A stretch of DNA of 35,037 nucleotides. Origin: Candidatus Dactylopiibacterium sp. (GTDB taxonomy: Bacteria; Pseudomonadota; Gammaproteobacteria; Burkholderiales; Rhodocyclaceae). Positions 7,856 through 17,100 of the stretch are shown here, one piece after another. The notes beneath the pieces are model-generated. The model made no database searches and was not told where the DNA came from. It was given only the letters and a program-made list of their open reading frames with translations. The stretch covers positions 1 through 35,037 of the forward strand of contig JAVHXQ010000039.1 in the NCBI GenBank assembly GCA_031119555.1, written 5' to 3'. How positions within the stretch are numbered: the stretch's first letter is position 1; each line of letters opens with the position of its first letter. A program made the position numbers and the translations under genes.

Positions 7856-8263
7856 ATGAGCACCCTCGTCAAGCCGAACGGCCTCATTGAAGACATCGCG
7901 CAAGAGATCGGATTCGAGGCCACCATGCGCCTCATCGCGATATACGGCGGGCGCTCGCCCCTCTATATTCCGGGCGAAGCACCTGAAGACCATCCGGTGG
8001 CGCGCGTGATCGGGTCCAGTGCCATGCGCAGGCTGTGCGAATCCATTGGCCCCACGCACCTTCGCGTGCCTGATCTCGCAGAATTCCAGCGCCTTCGCAC
8101 CTTGCGCAGCATCAGCAACCTCGTCGTCAGCGGATACACCGTCGATGCCATAGGTACGCTGCTCGGGCTGAGCGCGCGGCAAGTGCATCGCTACCGCGTC
8201 CAGGCTGAGGAAATTGGCCTTATCCCCACAGTGCTTGGCCGTGCATCGTCGGAAAATTTGTAA
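7856..8263 (+). CDS. Mor-like late transcription activator
   Basis: This 135-residue protein resembles the Mor/C activator family of phage Mu. The N-terminal half has two related segments (IGFEATMRLIAIYGG-x-LYIP, residues 18-39, and IGSSAMRRLCESIG-x-LRVP, 52-72), which form the dimerisation unit in the family. The C-terminus has a helix-turn-helix at about 86-118 (GYTVDAIGTLLGLSARQVHRY). GGAG lies 7 nt before the ATG, just after the terminase stop. It is the only evident activator gene, and three identical sites with activator-dependent promoter geometry follow it in the window; I infer that it drives them. The leftward cargo gene next to it separates it from the first late promoter. Confidence 0.75.
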   Translation: MSTLVKPNGLIEDIAQEIGFEATMRLIAIYGGRSPLYIPGEAPEDHPVARVIGSSAMRRLCESIGPTHLRVPDLAEFQRLRTLRSISNLVVSGYTVDAIGTLLGLSARQVHRYRVQAEEIGLIPTVLGRASSENL

Positions 8264-8320
8264 AGGGCTGCGCTTTCCCGCAAACCAATTTTTTGGTGTC
8301 ACTCGCCCATCGACGACAAT

Positions 8321-9115
8321 TCAGCGCTTACTGGTTTCTATGATGTCACGGATTTTTTCCTCTAGCCAGCTACCCCCTGCAGTGTGGAAACCCAGCTGAC
8401 TGTATGCATTGTGGTAATGCTTGAATTCTAGGGGTTTGATTTGAAATTCTTCTTCTCCTCTGGCGTGGTCAAATGCATAGCTAACTAAGGCTTGAAGCTC
8501 CACAAGGCGTGCGGTGTTGTCTAGCGTTAAGTCAATATTTGTCGTTCCATCTCTGCATGCTTGAGCTTTAATCCTTGCGTCGCTTATCTGCAGGAGGATT
8601 AAGATGTTCGAAAGATGTTTGCTAAGGTCGCTGTCTGATAGTGATATGCAGCGACTGAATGCATCTCTGTAACGCACGGGTTGGGTTGGTGGGTCTCTCC
8701 TTGGGCCGGGAATTCGTATGGGGCCAAAATGTTGATGTCTCATGATTGGTTCGTATAGAATTTCTGCGCATTTTTCTAGATATTCGGTTAGCTCGCTGAG
8801 CGCTTCCGGTAAAAACGACTTGGCTGCTATGAACTCTCTTTGTCGATGCTCTGCGGCAATATTGTGTTGTTTTTCTTGGTAAGAGTGTGACGCCCAAAGA
8901 GCAATTAGACCACCTAGCAAAGTGACCATCCCTGAATTTAGAGATTGCCAATCAAACCAAACTTCCTGGGCGTTTTCCCAGCCTCCATGGGTGAAAGGAT
9001 GGATGTACATGCAGTAGATGTATGGTGTGCATATCAATAAAGTTAATGTGAATATTTTTAATTTTTCCCCAGTGACGGTTCTGATTTCTTTTGCTAAGAA
9101 GTATTCTTTTTTCAT
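8321..9115 (-). CDS. Membrane-anchored cargo (moron) protein
   Basis: This 264-residue protein is encoded against the late genes in DNA that is clearly poorer in GC than its surroundings by eye, which suggests recent acquisition. Two membrane spans lie near the N-terminus (about 20-38, IFTLTLLICTPYIYCMYI; about 60-76, GMVTLLGGLIALWAS). A charged helical part follows, containing the segment REFIAAKSFLPEALSELTEYL that I remember from accessory-island proteins of unknown function. No catalytic motif is visible. No good ribosome site precedes the ATG at 9115; a TATAAA box further upstream on that strand may serve a promoter. Location between terminase and head genes and the opposite strand make expression in the lysogen likely; superinfection exclusion or defence is a guess. 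Confidence 0.7.
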   Translation of the reverse strand: MKKEYFLAKEIRTVTGEKLKIFTLTLLICTPYIYCMYIHPFTHGGWENAQEVWFDWQSLNSGMVTLLGGLIALWASHSYQEKQHNIAAEHRQREFIAAKSFLPEALSELTEYLEKCAEILYEPIMRHQHFGPIRIPGPRRDPPTQPVRYRDAFSRCISLSDSDLSKHLSNILILLQISDARIKAQACRDGTTNIDLTLDNTARLVELQALVSYAFDHARGEEEFQIKPLEFKHYHNAYSQLGFHTAGGSWLEEKIRDIIETSKR

Positions 9116-9364
9116 ATTGTTGGTGCGGCTTTATGGTGGTTTTATGATTGGCGGTGTTGTGTTTTTTATAACGCATCGCACGATATGTTTGGATTGCTTT
9201 GTTGCGGACGGTAATTTTCTATTTGCGGGTTCATCTGGGCACGACGTTGCATCTTGGATACGAGATGATGGGGCCTGCTGATGCTCTTGGGGCCTGCGGC
9301 TTCCTGCATGTTGAGTCATCCAGATTTTGAGATCCCGAACTGCTGACAACAAGGGTTTTTCACA
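9116..9364. other. Intergenic region between cargo gene and late promoter
   Basis: This AT-richer stretch diverges between the leftward cargo gene and the first late promoter. It has a leftward TATAAA-like box near 9169-9174 and a short direct repeat GGGGCCTGC near 9270-9300. I see no convincing gene or terminator here. Confidence 0.5.
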
Positions 9365-9408
9365 CTGACAAACGTGTACAGGACTCCATCCGGTTGGCCT
9401 CCTAGCAT
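9365..9408 (+). promoter_or_regulatory. Late promoter P1 (head cassette)
   Basis: The site CTGACAAACGTGTACAGGAC (9365-9384) is followed after exactly 18 bp by TAGCAT (9403-9408) as -10 box. The predicted start is near 9415, placing the site at about -50 to -31, the position of an activator that replaces the -35 box. A further CTCCATTC block at 9412-9419 is shared with P2 at the same distance. It heads the protease, decoration and capsid genes. Confidence 0.8.
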
Positions 9409-9438
9409 GGCCTCCATTCGTGACAGATGGAGGCACCT

Positions 9439-10464
9439 ATGCCCCGTTCGTGGTTTGCAGTCCAGGCGCTCGCGCCGGCCGCCGCAGAGATCAATCTGCG
9501 CGGCATCATCGGTGAGTGGGGCCTGACCGACGCCGATCTGATTGCCGAGATCGAACTGCTCGGCGACCTTACCGAAATCACCCTGCGCATCAACTCCAGG
9601 GGGGGCGACGTTGCCCAGGCGCTCGGCCTATTCAACTACCTGCGCTCTCATGCCGCGCGGGTCGTCGTGCGGATCGAGGGTGTTGCCATGTCGGCGGCCA
9701 CCATCGTGATGATGGCGGCAGACCATATCGTGATGCCCAGTAACACGCTGCTCATGATCCATAACCCGTTCTACACGGAAGAGGATCTGCCCTATCTGAG
9801 CGAGTCTGCGCGCGAGGGCCTGGCGATCTACCGTGACGCCCTTATTGAGACCTATGCGGCGCGCACCAGGCTTGATCGGACGGCACTCGGCGCGTTGCTC
9901 GACGATGAAACCTTCATGAGTCCCGGCCGGGCCTTGGAGCTGGGCTTTGCCGACGAGGTCGAGCAGGTGTCGGCCGTGCCGAACGCGCTCGCCGTGATGG
10001 CCTGCGCGGTTGGGATCCCTGATGACGTGGTGGCGCGCCTTCAGGTCTCCGATGCTCTTGCGGGCCCCGCTCCTGAGCCTGAGCCGGCGCCTTCCCTGTC
10101 GGCACCCCATGCCTCGCTGGCAAGTCAGGTGCAGTCGGCGGCGGCTGAGCTTGGCCTGGCCGAATTCGCGCCGGTGTTTGCTGTCGCGCAAGACATCACT
10201 GATGCCGCCTCGGCGCGGGCTGCGCTGGTGCTTGCGTGCGAGGTCCGGGACCTCTGCGTTGCAGCGGGCATGACCGATCAGACGTCCGCGCTTATCCGCG
10301 CTCGCATGCCCGCCGCTCAGGCGCGCGCCCAACTCGCTGCAGTTCTCGCCGAGCGGGATGAGCAGGCCATCGTCAGCAATACGCCGCCCGCCCACGGAAC
10401 CGGCCCCGCACCGACTGCGCAGCAGATCTGGTCGAAGGTCATTCCCACCACCGTCGCCAGCTAA
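9439..10464 (+). CDS. ClpP-like prohead protease
   Basis: This 341-residue protein is a head maturation protease of the S14/ClpP type. The catalytic Ser is at 85 (GVAMSAAT) and His at 108 (LLMIHNP), with the glycine-rich NSRGGDV oxyanion loop at 52-58. The start at 9439 was chosen because GGAGG (9429-9433) precedes it; an in-frame ATG at 9427 contains that site. After the protease domain an Ala-rich C-terminal helical part (about 235-341) may act as scaffold, because no separate scaffold gene is present. It is the first gene after P1 and is followed by the decoration and capsid genes, as C-D-E are in lambda. Confidence 0.93.
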   Translation: MPRSWFAVQALAPAAAEINLRGIIGEWGLTDADLIAEIELLGDLTEITLRINSRGGDVAQALGLFNYLRSHAARVVVRIEGVAMSAATIVMMAADHIVMPSNTLLMIHNPFYTEEDLPYLSESAREGLAIYRDALIETYAARTRLDRTALGALLDDETFMSPGRALELGFADEVEQVSAVPNALAVMACAVGIPDDVVARLQVSDALAGPAPEPEPAPSLSAPHASLASQVQSAAAELGLAEFAPVFAVAQDITDAASARAALVLACEVRDLCVAAGMTDQTSALIRARMPAAQARAQLAAVLAERDEQAIVSNTPPAHGTGPAPTAQQIWSKVIPTTVAS

Positions 10465-10475
10465 GGAGACCCCTC

Positions 10476-10826
10476 ATGGCAACTTTCAACGAAGCCCGGC
10501 GCACGGGCGAACACATCATCTCCGAGGCCAGCGGCACGCGCAGCCGCGAGGTCGTCACCATCGTGTCTGGCGCGGGCAAGCTTTTCCCCGGCCAAGTGCT
10601 CGGCAAGATCACCGCGAGCGGCAAATTCGACGCATACGACAACAGCGACACCACCACCGGCATCGGTGCCGCGGCGGCCGTCCTCTACAGCGCGGTCGAC
10701 GCGACAAACGGAGACGTCAAGGCGGTCGTGCATGTGCGTGACTGCGAAGTGACGAGCTCGCTGCTCACCGGCATCGACACCGCCGGTACGGCCGACCTGG
10801 CAACCCTCGGCGTGATCGTGCGCTGA
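10476..10826 (+). CDS. Head decoration protein, gpD family
   Basis: This 116-residue protein matches the lambda gpD/HDPD family that caps and stabilises the expanded capsid as trimers. The family features are visible: a start rich in small and charged residues (NEARRTGEHIISEA), the segment SREVVTIVSGAGKLFPGQVLG, and an alternating beta C-terminus. AAGGAG lies 7 nt upstream of the ATG. It sits between the protease and the major capsid gene, as in lambda. Confidence 0.9.
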   Translation: MATFNEARRTGEHIISEASGTRSREVVTIVSGAGKLFPGQVLGKITASGKFDAYDNSDTTTGIGAAAAVLYSAVDATNGDVKAVVHVRDCEVTSSLLTGIDTAGTADLATLGVIVR

Positions 10827-10861
10827 GCCCCCTCCGACATATCTGAACCACAGGAGCTCAC

Positions 10862-11845
10862 ATGCCCTCGATCAACATTTTCCAAGACGACGCGTTCAGC
10901 CTCGCCTCGCTCACCGCCGCCATCCAGTCGGTGCCGTACGCGCCCGGGCGCATTTCCGCGTCCAATCTCTTCACCGACCGCCCGATCAATACGCTCGACG
11001 CCTACATCGAACAGGAGAACGGCGTTCTCGAGCTGCTGCCCGTCGTGCCGCGCGGCGCGCCGGCCGCCCGCGTGGATCCGGCAAAGCGCGTGGCGAAGAG
11101 CTTCCGCGTGCCCCACGTTCCAGCCGAAGACCTCGTGACGGCTGACCAGATTACCGGCGTGCGGGCCTTCGGCTCCGAAACCGAAGTCGAGGCGGTGGCG
11201 AGGGTTGTCGCGAACCGGTTCATCCCGATGCGCAACAGCATCGAGTACACGATTGAGTCCCACCGCCTGCTCGCCATCAAGGGCAGCTTCGTCGATTCGG
11301 TGGGCGCTGAGCGCTCGCTCTTTACGGAGTTTGGTGTGACGCAAGTTGTGGTGTCCTTCGCGCTCGCCACGGCCGCAACGAAGGTGCGTGCGAAGTGCCA
11401 GGAGGTGCTCGAGGCCGTCGAAGACGGCCTGGGCGGTCTGTCGTTCAGTGGCGTGCGTGTGTTCTGCGGCAAGAACTTCTGGTCGGGGCTCATCTCGCAC
11501 GATAGCGTCGAGAAAACCTACCTCAACACGCAGCAGGCCGCATCGTTGCGGGGCGACACGCGCGAAGCGTTTGAGTTCGGTGGCCTCTCGTGGGAGCGCT
11601 ATCGCGGAACCAGCGCGGTGAAGATCGGCGACGATGAAGCTTTCGCCGTGCCCGAGGGGGTGGTGGATCTGTTCTTGTCGGCGATGTCGCCGGCGGATTA
11701 CATCGAGACCGCCGGCACGATGGGGCAGCGCATCTTCGCCAAGCAGTGGGAAACCGAGGGCGGCAAGGGCGTCAAGCTGGAGGCGCAGGCGAACATGCTG
11801 AACATCTGCACGCGCCCCGCTGCGGTCGTGAAGCTCACGAAGTAA
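10862..11845 (+). CDS. Major capsid protein, lambda gpE family
   Basis: This 327-residue protein forms the capsid shell. Length and order agree with lambda gpE (341). Typical segments include FSLASLTAAIQSVPYAPGRI near the start, the E-loop region VPHVPAEDLVTADQITGVRAFG, and a C-terminal PADYIETAGTMGQRIFAKQWE. AGGAG precedes the ATG by about 6 nt. The absence of an N-terminal delta domain fits a lambda-type capsid whose scaffold is supplied by the protease gene. Confidence 0.95.
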   Translation: MPSINIFQDDAFSLASLTAAIQSVPYAPGRISASNLFTDRPINTLDAYIEQENGVLELLPVVPRGAPAARVDPAKRVAKSFRVPHVPAEDLVTADQITGVRAFGSETEVEAVARVVANRFIPMRNSIEYTIESHRLLAIKGSFVDSVGAERSLFTEFGVTQVVVSFALATAATKVRAKCQEVLEAVEDGLGGLSFSGVRVFCGKNFWSGLISHDSVEKTYLNTQQAASLRGDTREAFEFGGLSWERYRGTSAVKIGDDEAFAVPEGVVDLFLSAMSPADYIETAGTMGQRIFAKQWETEGGKGVKLEAQANMLNICTRPAAVVKLTK

Positions 11846-11847
11846 CG

Positions 11848-12135
11848 ATGCCGCGCGACGCTTTTGCCCGCGCACATGAAGGCCTCTTCCGCCGGCTCGG
11901 GGAAGAGGCCTTTCTGCGCGGTGCGTCAGACTCGATCCTGGTTATCGTTGAGCGTGGTGTCGAGCAGGTGGGGGAGTACGCACAGACCGTCGAGTTTCGT
12001 TCCATGGCACACGTGCCTGCCTGTCATCGCCCCGACGTCGATGATTCGCTCCTGCTCAACGATGGGTTGTATGCCATCGACAAGATTTTAGATAACGACG
12101 GCTACGCCGTTCGTTGCATGCTGAGACCGGAATGA
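11848..12135 (+). CDS. Head-tail adaptor, gpFII-like
   Basis: The 95-residue protein begins 2 nt after the capsid stop. Its small size, predominantly beta character (ILVIVERGVEQVGEYAQTV; YAVRCMLRP at the end) and position between capsid and Z-like genes fit the lambda FII-type head-tail connector. The frame stays open upstream inside the capsid gene, but the ATG at 11848 is the sensible start. The ribosome site is weak, and its translation may depend on that of the capsid gene. The family assignment is from context and general look. Confidence 0.65.
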   Translation: MPRDAFARAHEGLFRRLGEEAFLRGASDSILVIVERGVEQVGEYAQTVEFRSMAHVPACHRPDVDDSLLLNDGLYAIDKILDNDGYAVRCMLRPE

Positions 12136-12758
12136 GGATCGACCTTCGGGGGGCGGAAGGACTCGACGAGATCAAGCGTCTGCTGCGGCGCGCGCCCGAT
12201 CTGACCGCCCGCGCTGGAGCGACGGTCGTGGGTCGCGTAGCGAAGGACGTGGAGGCCACGGCTAGCAAGTACATCGCTGATCGCTACAACCTTGAGGCCG
12301 CGTACGTGAAGGGCCGCTTTCGGCTCACGGTGCAGGCAGGCAGCCCGATTGCGTATGTTTCGGCCCGGCGCCGTGCGACCCGCCTGGCGCGCTTTGACGC
12401 GCGCCAGCTCACGACTGCGGCAAAGAGCGGTCGGCGCGCCAAGGGGGATCGACTTCGCAAGATCTCTCCTGGCACCAAGCAGGCGGGCGTGAGCTGGAAG
12501 GTGATGCGAAATGCGGCCAGGACTAAGAGCCGGAAACACTTCCTCATCCCGCTGCGGGCCGGAAAGGTCGACGGCGGAAACGGGATGGGTGTTTTCTTCC
12601 GTTACGGAACGCAGATTGAGCAAGAGTACGGCCCATCCATCCATGGGGCGTTTTCGTGGTGGGCTAAGGAGCAGCGGCCCCGCATCGGGACGCGCCTGGC
12701 GCAGGCGTGGGCAGTTGAAGCGCGGCGTCTTCTGAAAGCGAACGGGAGGGGCGGATGA
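12132..12758 (+). CDS. Minor tail protein Z-like
   Basis: This 208-residue protein starts in the stop of the adaptor gene (ATGA overlap). Very basic N-terminal helices with a segment KDVEATASKYIADRYNL and a C-terminal aromatic stretch (AFSWWAKEQRPRIG) fit the gpZ family, which joins tail to head late in assembly. The Arg/Lys-rich loop at about 78-115 (RARRRATRLARF onward) is in line with DNA or portal contact. The next gene overlaps its end by 4 nt, giving an adaptor-Z-U run like lambda's. Confidence 0.7.
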   Translation: MRIDLRGAEGLDEIKRLLRRAPDLTARAGATVVGRVAKDVEATASKYIADRYNLEAAYVKGRFRLTVQAGSPIAYVSARRRATRLARFDARQLTTAAKSGRRAKGDRLRKISPGTKQAGVSWKVMRNAARTKSRKHFLIPLRAGKVDGGNGMGVFFRYGTQIEQEYGPSIHGAFSWWAKEQRPRIGTRLAQAWAVEARRLLKANGRGG

Positions 12759-13207
12759 GTATCAGCGCCATGGCTGACACGGCGCTCGAGATCATCGAGC
12801 GGCTGAGCAAGATACGATCTGCCGATGGGTACAACAGCGACATCGGCCTGAATGCTTACTGGGGCACCGTGCGGCCCCCGGCCAGCGTGAAAGAATTCTT
12901 CGTGCTACACGAACTCGACGAAGAGAACGTACTCGAGCAAAAGCAAGATGGCAGTGTACGCCTGCGGATTCCCTACGTCGTGGAGGCTCAAACCGGATGC
13001 GATCCGGCGGCGCCTGCCGAGCAGGGCCATCGCCTCGTTGCCGACATCAAGCGTGCGATCTGGGGGGGCGGGCAGCAGCTGACCGGCAACCTCAACGACA
13101 TCCGCTACGCAGGTCGCGTGATCTTTCCGCGCGATGAGGGCTCGAAGCTTGTGGTCGTGCAAGTGAGCCTGCAGGTCACGATGACCGAGAACCTCGGCGC
13201 CCCCTGA
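12755..13207 (+). CDS. Tail terminator, gpU-like
   Basis: The 150-residue protein overlaps the Z-like gene by 4 nt (ATGA) and has a good GGAGGGG ribosome site. Its size and alpha/beta pattern (EIIERLSKIRSADGYN, then strands ending VVVQVSLQVTMTE) and its place just before the tube gene fit a tail terminator that caps the tube and stops its growth. The stop codon at 13205-13207 lies inside the second late promoter's activator site. Confidence 0.65.
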   Translation: MSISAMADTALEIIERLSKIRSADGYNSDIGLNAYWGTVRPPASVKEFFVLHELDEENVLEQKQDGSVRLRIPYVVEAQTGCDPAAPAEQGHRLVADIKRAIWGGGQQLTGNLNDIRYAGRVIFPRDEGSKLVVVQVSLQVTMTENLGAP

Positions 13208-13247
13208 CAAACGTGTACAGGACGACCACTGACCGTCTTCCTAGACT
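13204..13247 (+). promoter_or_regulatory. Late promoter P2 (tail cassette)
   Basis: CTGACAAACGTGTACAGGAC (13204-13223), 18 bp, then TAGACT (13242-13247). The predicted start is near 13254, and CTCCATTC at 13251-13258 matches P1 in position. The site begins at the stop codon of the U-like gene. It heads the tail tube and tape-measure genes, giving the tail cassette its own initiation in addition to any read-through from P1. Confidence 0.8.
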
Positions 13248-13291
13248 CATCTCCATTCTGCGGGCGCCGCCCGCGTACAGTGGAGATCAGC

Positions 13292-14083
13292 ATGGCGCTC
13301 AAGTACGAAAAGAACGAATACCAGATCCCGCGTGGCCGCGTGTTCTTCGATCCGTTCGATGCGGCTGGCTTGCGTACGGGTGAGAGTCCCTTCGGCAACT
13401 GCCCGAGCTTCAGCATCAGCATTGAAAGCACGAAGACCGACCACTACAGCTCCGAAACCGGCCTGCGTCAGAAGGATGGTTCCGTCGTCGTCGAAGTGAA
13501 TCGCACTGCCCAGATCACGTGCGACAACGTGAGCGCTGAGAACCTGGCGCGCTACCTCGCGGGCAGCATCGAAGAAGTGAGCCAGGCGGCCACGGCGGTC
13601 ACCGACGAAGCGCATACCGTGCTGCCGGGTCGCTTCTACCAGCTCGGGCAGACCGAGACGAACCCGGCGGGCGCGCGTAGTGTCTCGGCCCTTTCGGTGA
13701 AGGATTCTTCTGACCAGCTGCTCACGCTCGGCACCGACTACGCGGTGGACCTTGAGCTTGCCCGCCTGCAGATTCTCGTGGGCGGTGCGATCACCGATGC
13801 CGAAGCGGTGAAGGTGTCTTACACGCCGGCTGCCAAGAAGTGGAAGCGCATCAAGACGGGGGCCGTGACCGAGCTCGCGGGCGCCTTGCGGGTCGTGGCA
13901 GATAACGCTGCAGGTGCGAACCGTGACTACTACGGACCCAGCGTCACGCTCACGCCATCTGGCGAGCTGCCGGTGATCGCGGATGGTACCGACTGGGTCA
14001 CGATGACATTCGATCTGGAGCTCCTGAAGCCCGCGAACCAGGAAGCGCTCTACGTCGATAACCGCCCCGCCGGCACCCCCTGA
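13292..14083 (+). CDS. Major tail tube protein
   Basis: This 263-residue protein builds the tail tube. The start at 13292 has TGGAG about 6 nt upstream; an ATG 12 nt earlier overlaps that site. The sequence is beta-rich, with features seen in lambda gpV-like tube proteins: a conserved opening (KYEKNEYQIPRGRVFFDPF), repeated VV-x-V strands and a C-terminal (WVTMTFDLELLKP) strand pair. The position after the terminator-like gene and before tape measure agrees with this. The tail-assembly chaperone genes that usually follow (G and GT) are absent. Confidence 0.85.
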   Translation: MALKYEKNEYQIPRGRVFFDPFDAAGLRTGESPFGNCPSFSISIESTKTDHYSSETGLRQKDGSVVVEVNRTAQITCDNVSAENLARYLAGSIEEVSQAATAVTDEAHTVLPGRFYQLGQTETNPAGARSVSALSVKDSSDQLLTLGTDYAVDLELARLQILVGGAITDAEAVKVSYTPAAKKWKRIKTGAVTELAGALRVVADNAAGANRDYYGPSVTLTPSGELPVIADGTDWVTMTFDLELLKPANQEALYVDNRPAGTP

Positions 14084-14102
14084 GCGGGTCGGTTTAGTCG
14101 CT

Positions 14103-14123
14103 GGCCCGGCCAGGCGCCGGGCC
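14103..14123 (+). terminator. GC-rich hairpin after tube gene
   Basis: An 8-bp perfect stem (GGCCCGGC with GCCGGGCC, loop CAGGC) lies 20 bp after the tube gene and 34 bp before the tape-measure gene. Only a loose T run (GCTTGTTGT) follows. It may attenuate transcription so that much more tube than tape-measure protein is made, or may protect the 3' end of the tube message. Confidence 0.5.
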
Positions 14124-14157
14124 GCTTGTTGTCCATCCCACTGTCTGCGAGCCGTCA

Positions 14158-17100
14158 ATGCCCATCGCGTACGATCAGGACGTCACTCTTCGCCTCATCG
14201 CGCAGGCTGAGGGCGAGCAAGACATTTCCAAGCTCGAGCAGACGGTGGATCAACTGCGCGGGCAGATGGTCGGATTGGAGTCTGCCAGCCGCGCCGCCGC
14301 TGCCGCGCAGGTGGAGTCATCGCGTCGGCTCGCTGCTGCGAAGTCGGCGTATGACGGTACCGCGGCGACGCTCATGGGGGTGCGAAACGAGTACCGCTAC
14401 CTGAGCCAGCGCGCCAAGGAAGCCGGCGCCGGTCAGGCGGAGTTTGCGGCGCAGGCTGACCGCGCAAAGCAGCGCGTCTCGGAGTACCAGGCAAAGCTGA
14501 AAGATGTCCGCAGCGCCGTGCGGGAGATGGGGGCCGAGCATCGTAATGCAGCGGGAGAGGTCCGCCGCCTTGGGCAGGAGCAAAGGCAGCTCGAAGAGGC
14601 GATGCGCACTATCGGCAGCAGCGCGAAGCAGAACGCGGATGGAGTTGGCCTGCTCAGCGCTGGCATGAGGCGGCTTGCTGGCGTGGCGGCGGGCTTGCAG
14701 ATCAGCCAAGAGTTCATTGAATCAAATCTTGCGATCGAGTCGCTCGAGCGCACGATGACCCAACTGACCGGTAGCTCCACGGAGGCGGCTCGAGAGATTG
14801 AGTGGTTGCGTGAGGCCTCGGCGCGACTGGGTGTGCAGGTCAATGACGCAGCACGCGCCTACGCGAGCTTGTCTGCAGCGACGAAGGGAACTGCGCTCGA
14901 GGGGCGTGAGACGCATGCCATCTTTGAAGCGGTGGCCGGTGCAATGGCGAAGCTTGGCCGCTCAAGCGCGGATACGGAAGGCGCGTTGCAGGCTATCAGC
15001 CAGATGGTCGGCAAGGGCACCGTTCAGATGGAAGAGCTGCGTGGTCAGCTTGCAGAGCGCCTTCCTGGCGCGCTGGCGGCCACAGCCAAGGCCATGGGGC
15101 TCACGACGTCTGAACTGGTGGATATGGTCGGCTCTGGTCAGGTGCTGGCGTCCGACCTGATCCCCAAGCTGACGCAAGGGCTCAATGAACTCTACGGTAC
15201 CGGGAAGATCGAGGGGACGCAGGCCGCGTGGAACCGGTTTAAGAATTCCGTATCCGAGACGCTCCAGATGCTGGGGCAGGATGGCGGAATCATGGCTGCC
15301 GCCATTGCCATGCTCGAGGGGCTCAACAAGGGCGTGCGTGTCGCGGCGGCAGGCATGGAGTTTCTCGGCAAGGCCCTGGGCACGACCGCTGCGGCGATCA
15401 CGACTTTCGACCTCAGCCACCCGATTCTGTCGTTGAAAGCATTCAATGACGAGATTCAGGCCCTGCGGAAAGAGACGCGAAAGAAGTTCGGTCTGAGCTT
15501 CGACGACGAGTTCGAAGCCAAGGTGCGTGAGTTCTGGGGGCGTCAGACCGAGGCCGCGGCCGATGCGGCTGAGGCTTCTACTCGGGCTGGCGAGGCCGCT
15601 CATGCCGCCGCGACTCAATCAGCGGATGCCGCAGACCGGTCTTCTGGTAGCTGGCTGGCGGTTGCGGCGGCTTACACGAAGGCAAACAAGGAGGCAGCGG
15701 CGGCCACGGTGCTTAGCGTCAAGTCGGCGGAGGCGCGCAAAGCCGAGGGCGACGTTGCGATGGCGCTTGCTCGCAGCTTTGGTACGGAGGCAGACCAGAG
15801 GCGCGCCGCCGAAGTTGCTGCTCGGGCAAATGTGACGACGCTTGAAGCCGTTGCTGCCGCGCGCAAGCGGGAGGCTGATCTCGCACGTGAGCAGGTTGCC
15901 GCACAGCTTGAGGCGGCGGGGGGCGAGGCCCGCCTGACGGCGGAGCAGCAGAAAGCCGTTCAGGCATCGCGAGAAGCGGCGAGCGCAAAGCAGGCAGAAG
16001 CTGACAAATCCGCTGCGGCAGCGGAAGGCGCTCGCATGCACGCGGCGGCGCTTGAGACGGCGAGCCTCGCCGTTGCCGACAATGCCGGCCGTCTCGGCGA
16101 ACTCAATGCCGCCATGCAGTCTGCCGCAGCGGAGTACCTGCGCATGCAGCAGCTGCAATCCCAGGGGGATGCCACGGATCAAGAGGTGGAGGCATCGAAG
16201 ATCCGGCTTGCACAAGCCACGAGCCTCTATCGGGATGCGTTGTCCGATCAGACCGCTGCCATTGAACGGCAGTCCGCCGCGCAGCAAGCGGCGCAACAAA
16301 TCACGCTGGCGCAGCTCAGCGCCGACCAGCAGATCGCGCGCACGCAACTGGAGTTGGCGCGGCTGCGGAACGATTCGCGCGGCGTTCTTGAGGCGCAGAA
16401 CAAGTTGCGCCAGATCGAGATCAAGATGCTGCAGGTGACGGCAGAGGGCGCGCGTGCGGAAGCGAAGGCGACTCTCGCAGCCGCCGAAGCCAAGAAAGCT
16501 GAGTTGGCCGCGACCGGCCAGCTCACGCCCGCGCGCCAGGCCGAGATCGACAAGATGATCGCCAGTGCCAAGCTCAAGCAAGTGGAGGCCGAGAAATCCG
16601 ATCAGCTGGCGCACCTGCAGCGCGAGCTCGCGGATGAACTGGAGCGGGTTGAGCGGCGCGGTCGGGGGGCTGGAGACGGTCTTGCTGAATCGTATGACAA
16701 GGCAGCCAATGCGTCAGACCGGCTCAATGACTCGATCCGCAATCGTCCGGGTGAGGGCGGCGGTACCAGCGGACCTGAGGTGCATGCAGGGCAGGGCGGT
16801 CTAACTGGTCGGCAGCAACCGGGAATCGTCGAGCGTGAAGTGAGCACCTTCTCTGTCGACAACGACTTCATTGCACGTCAGGCCGGCTTGACGGGTGAAG
16901 CCGTCGGAAAGTTCTCTGCTGTGTTCAGCGACATCCTGGCCGACAAGATGGCGGAGTTCCGCGCCCGGTTCTCGAACACCGCGATCATGACTGCGCAGGA
17001 CTATCGCAGCGAAGTCGCCAACTATGAAAAGCAGGCCATTGCCCTGGCCGCATCGATCGCGCGCAGGCGCGATCCGGCTTCGAGTCAAAGCACGAAGACC

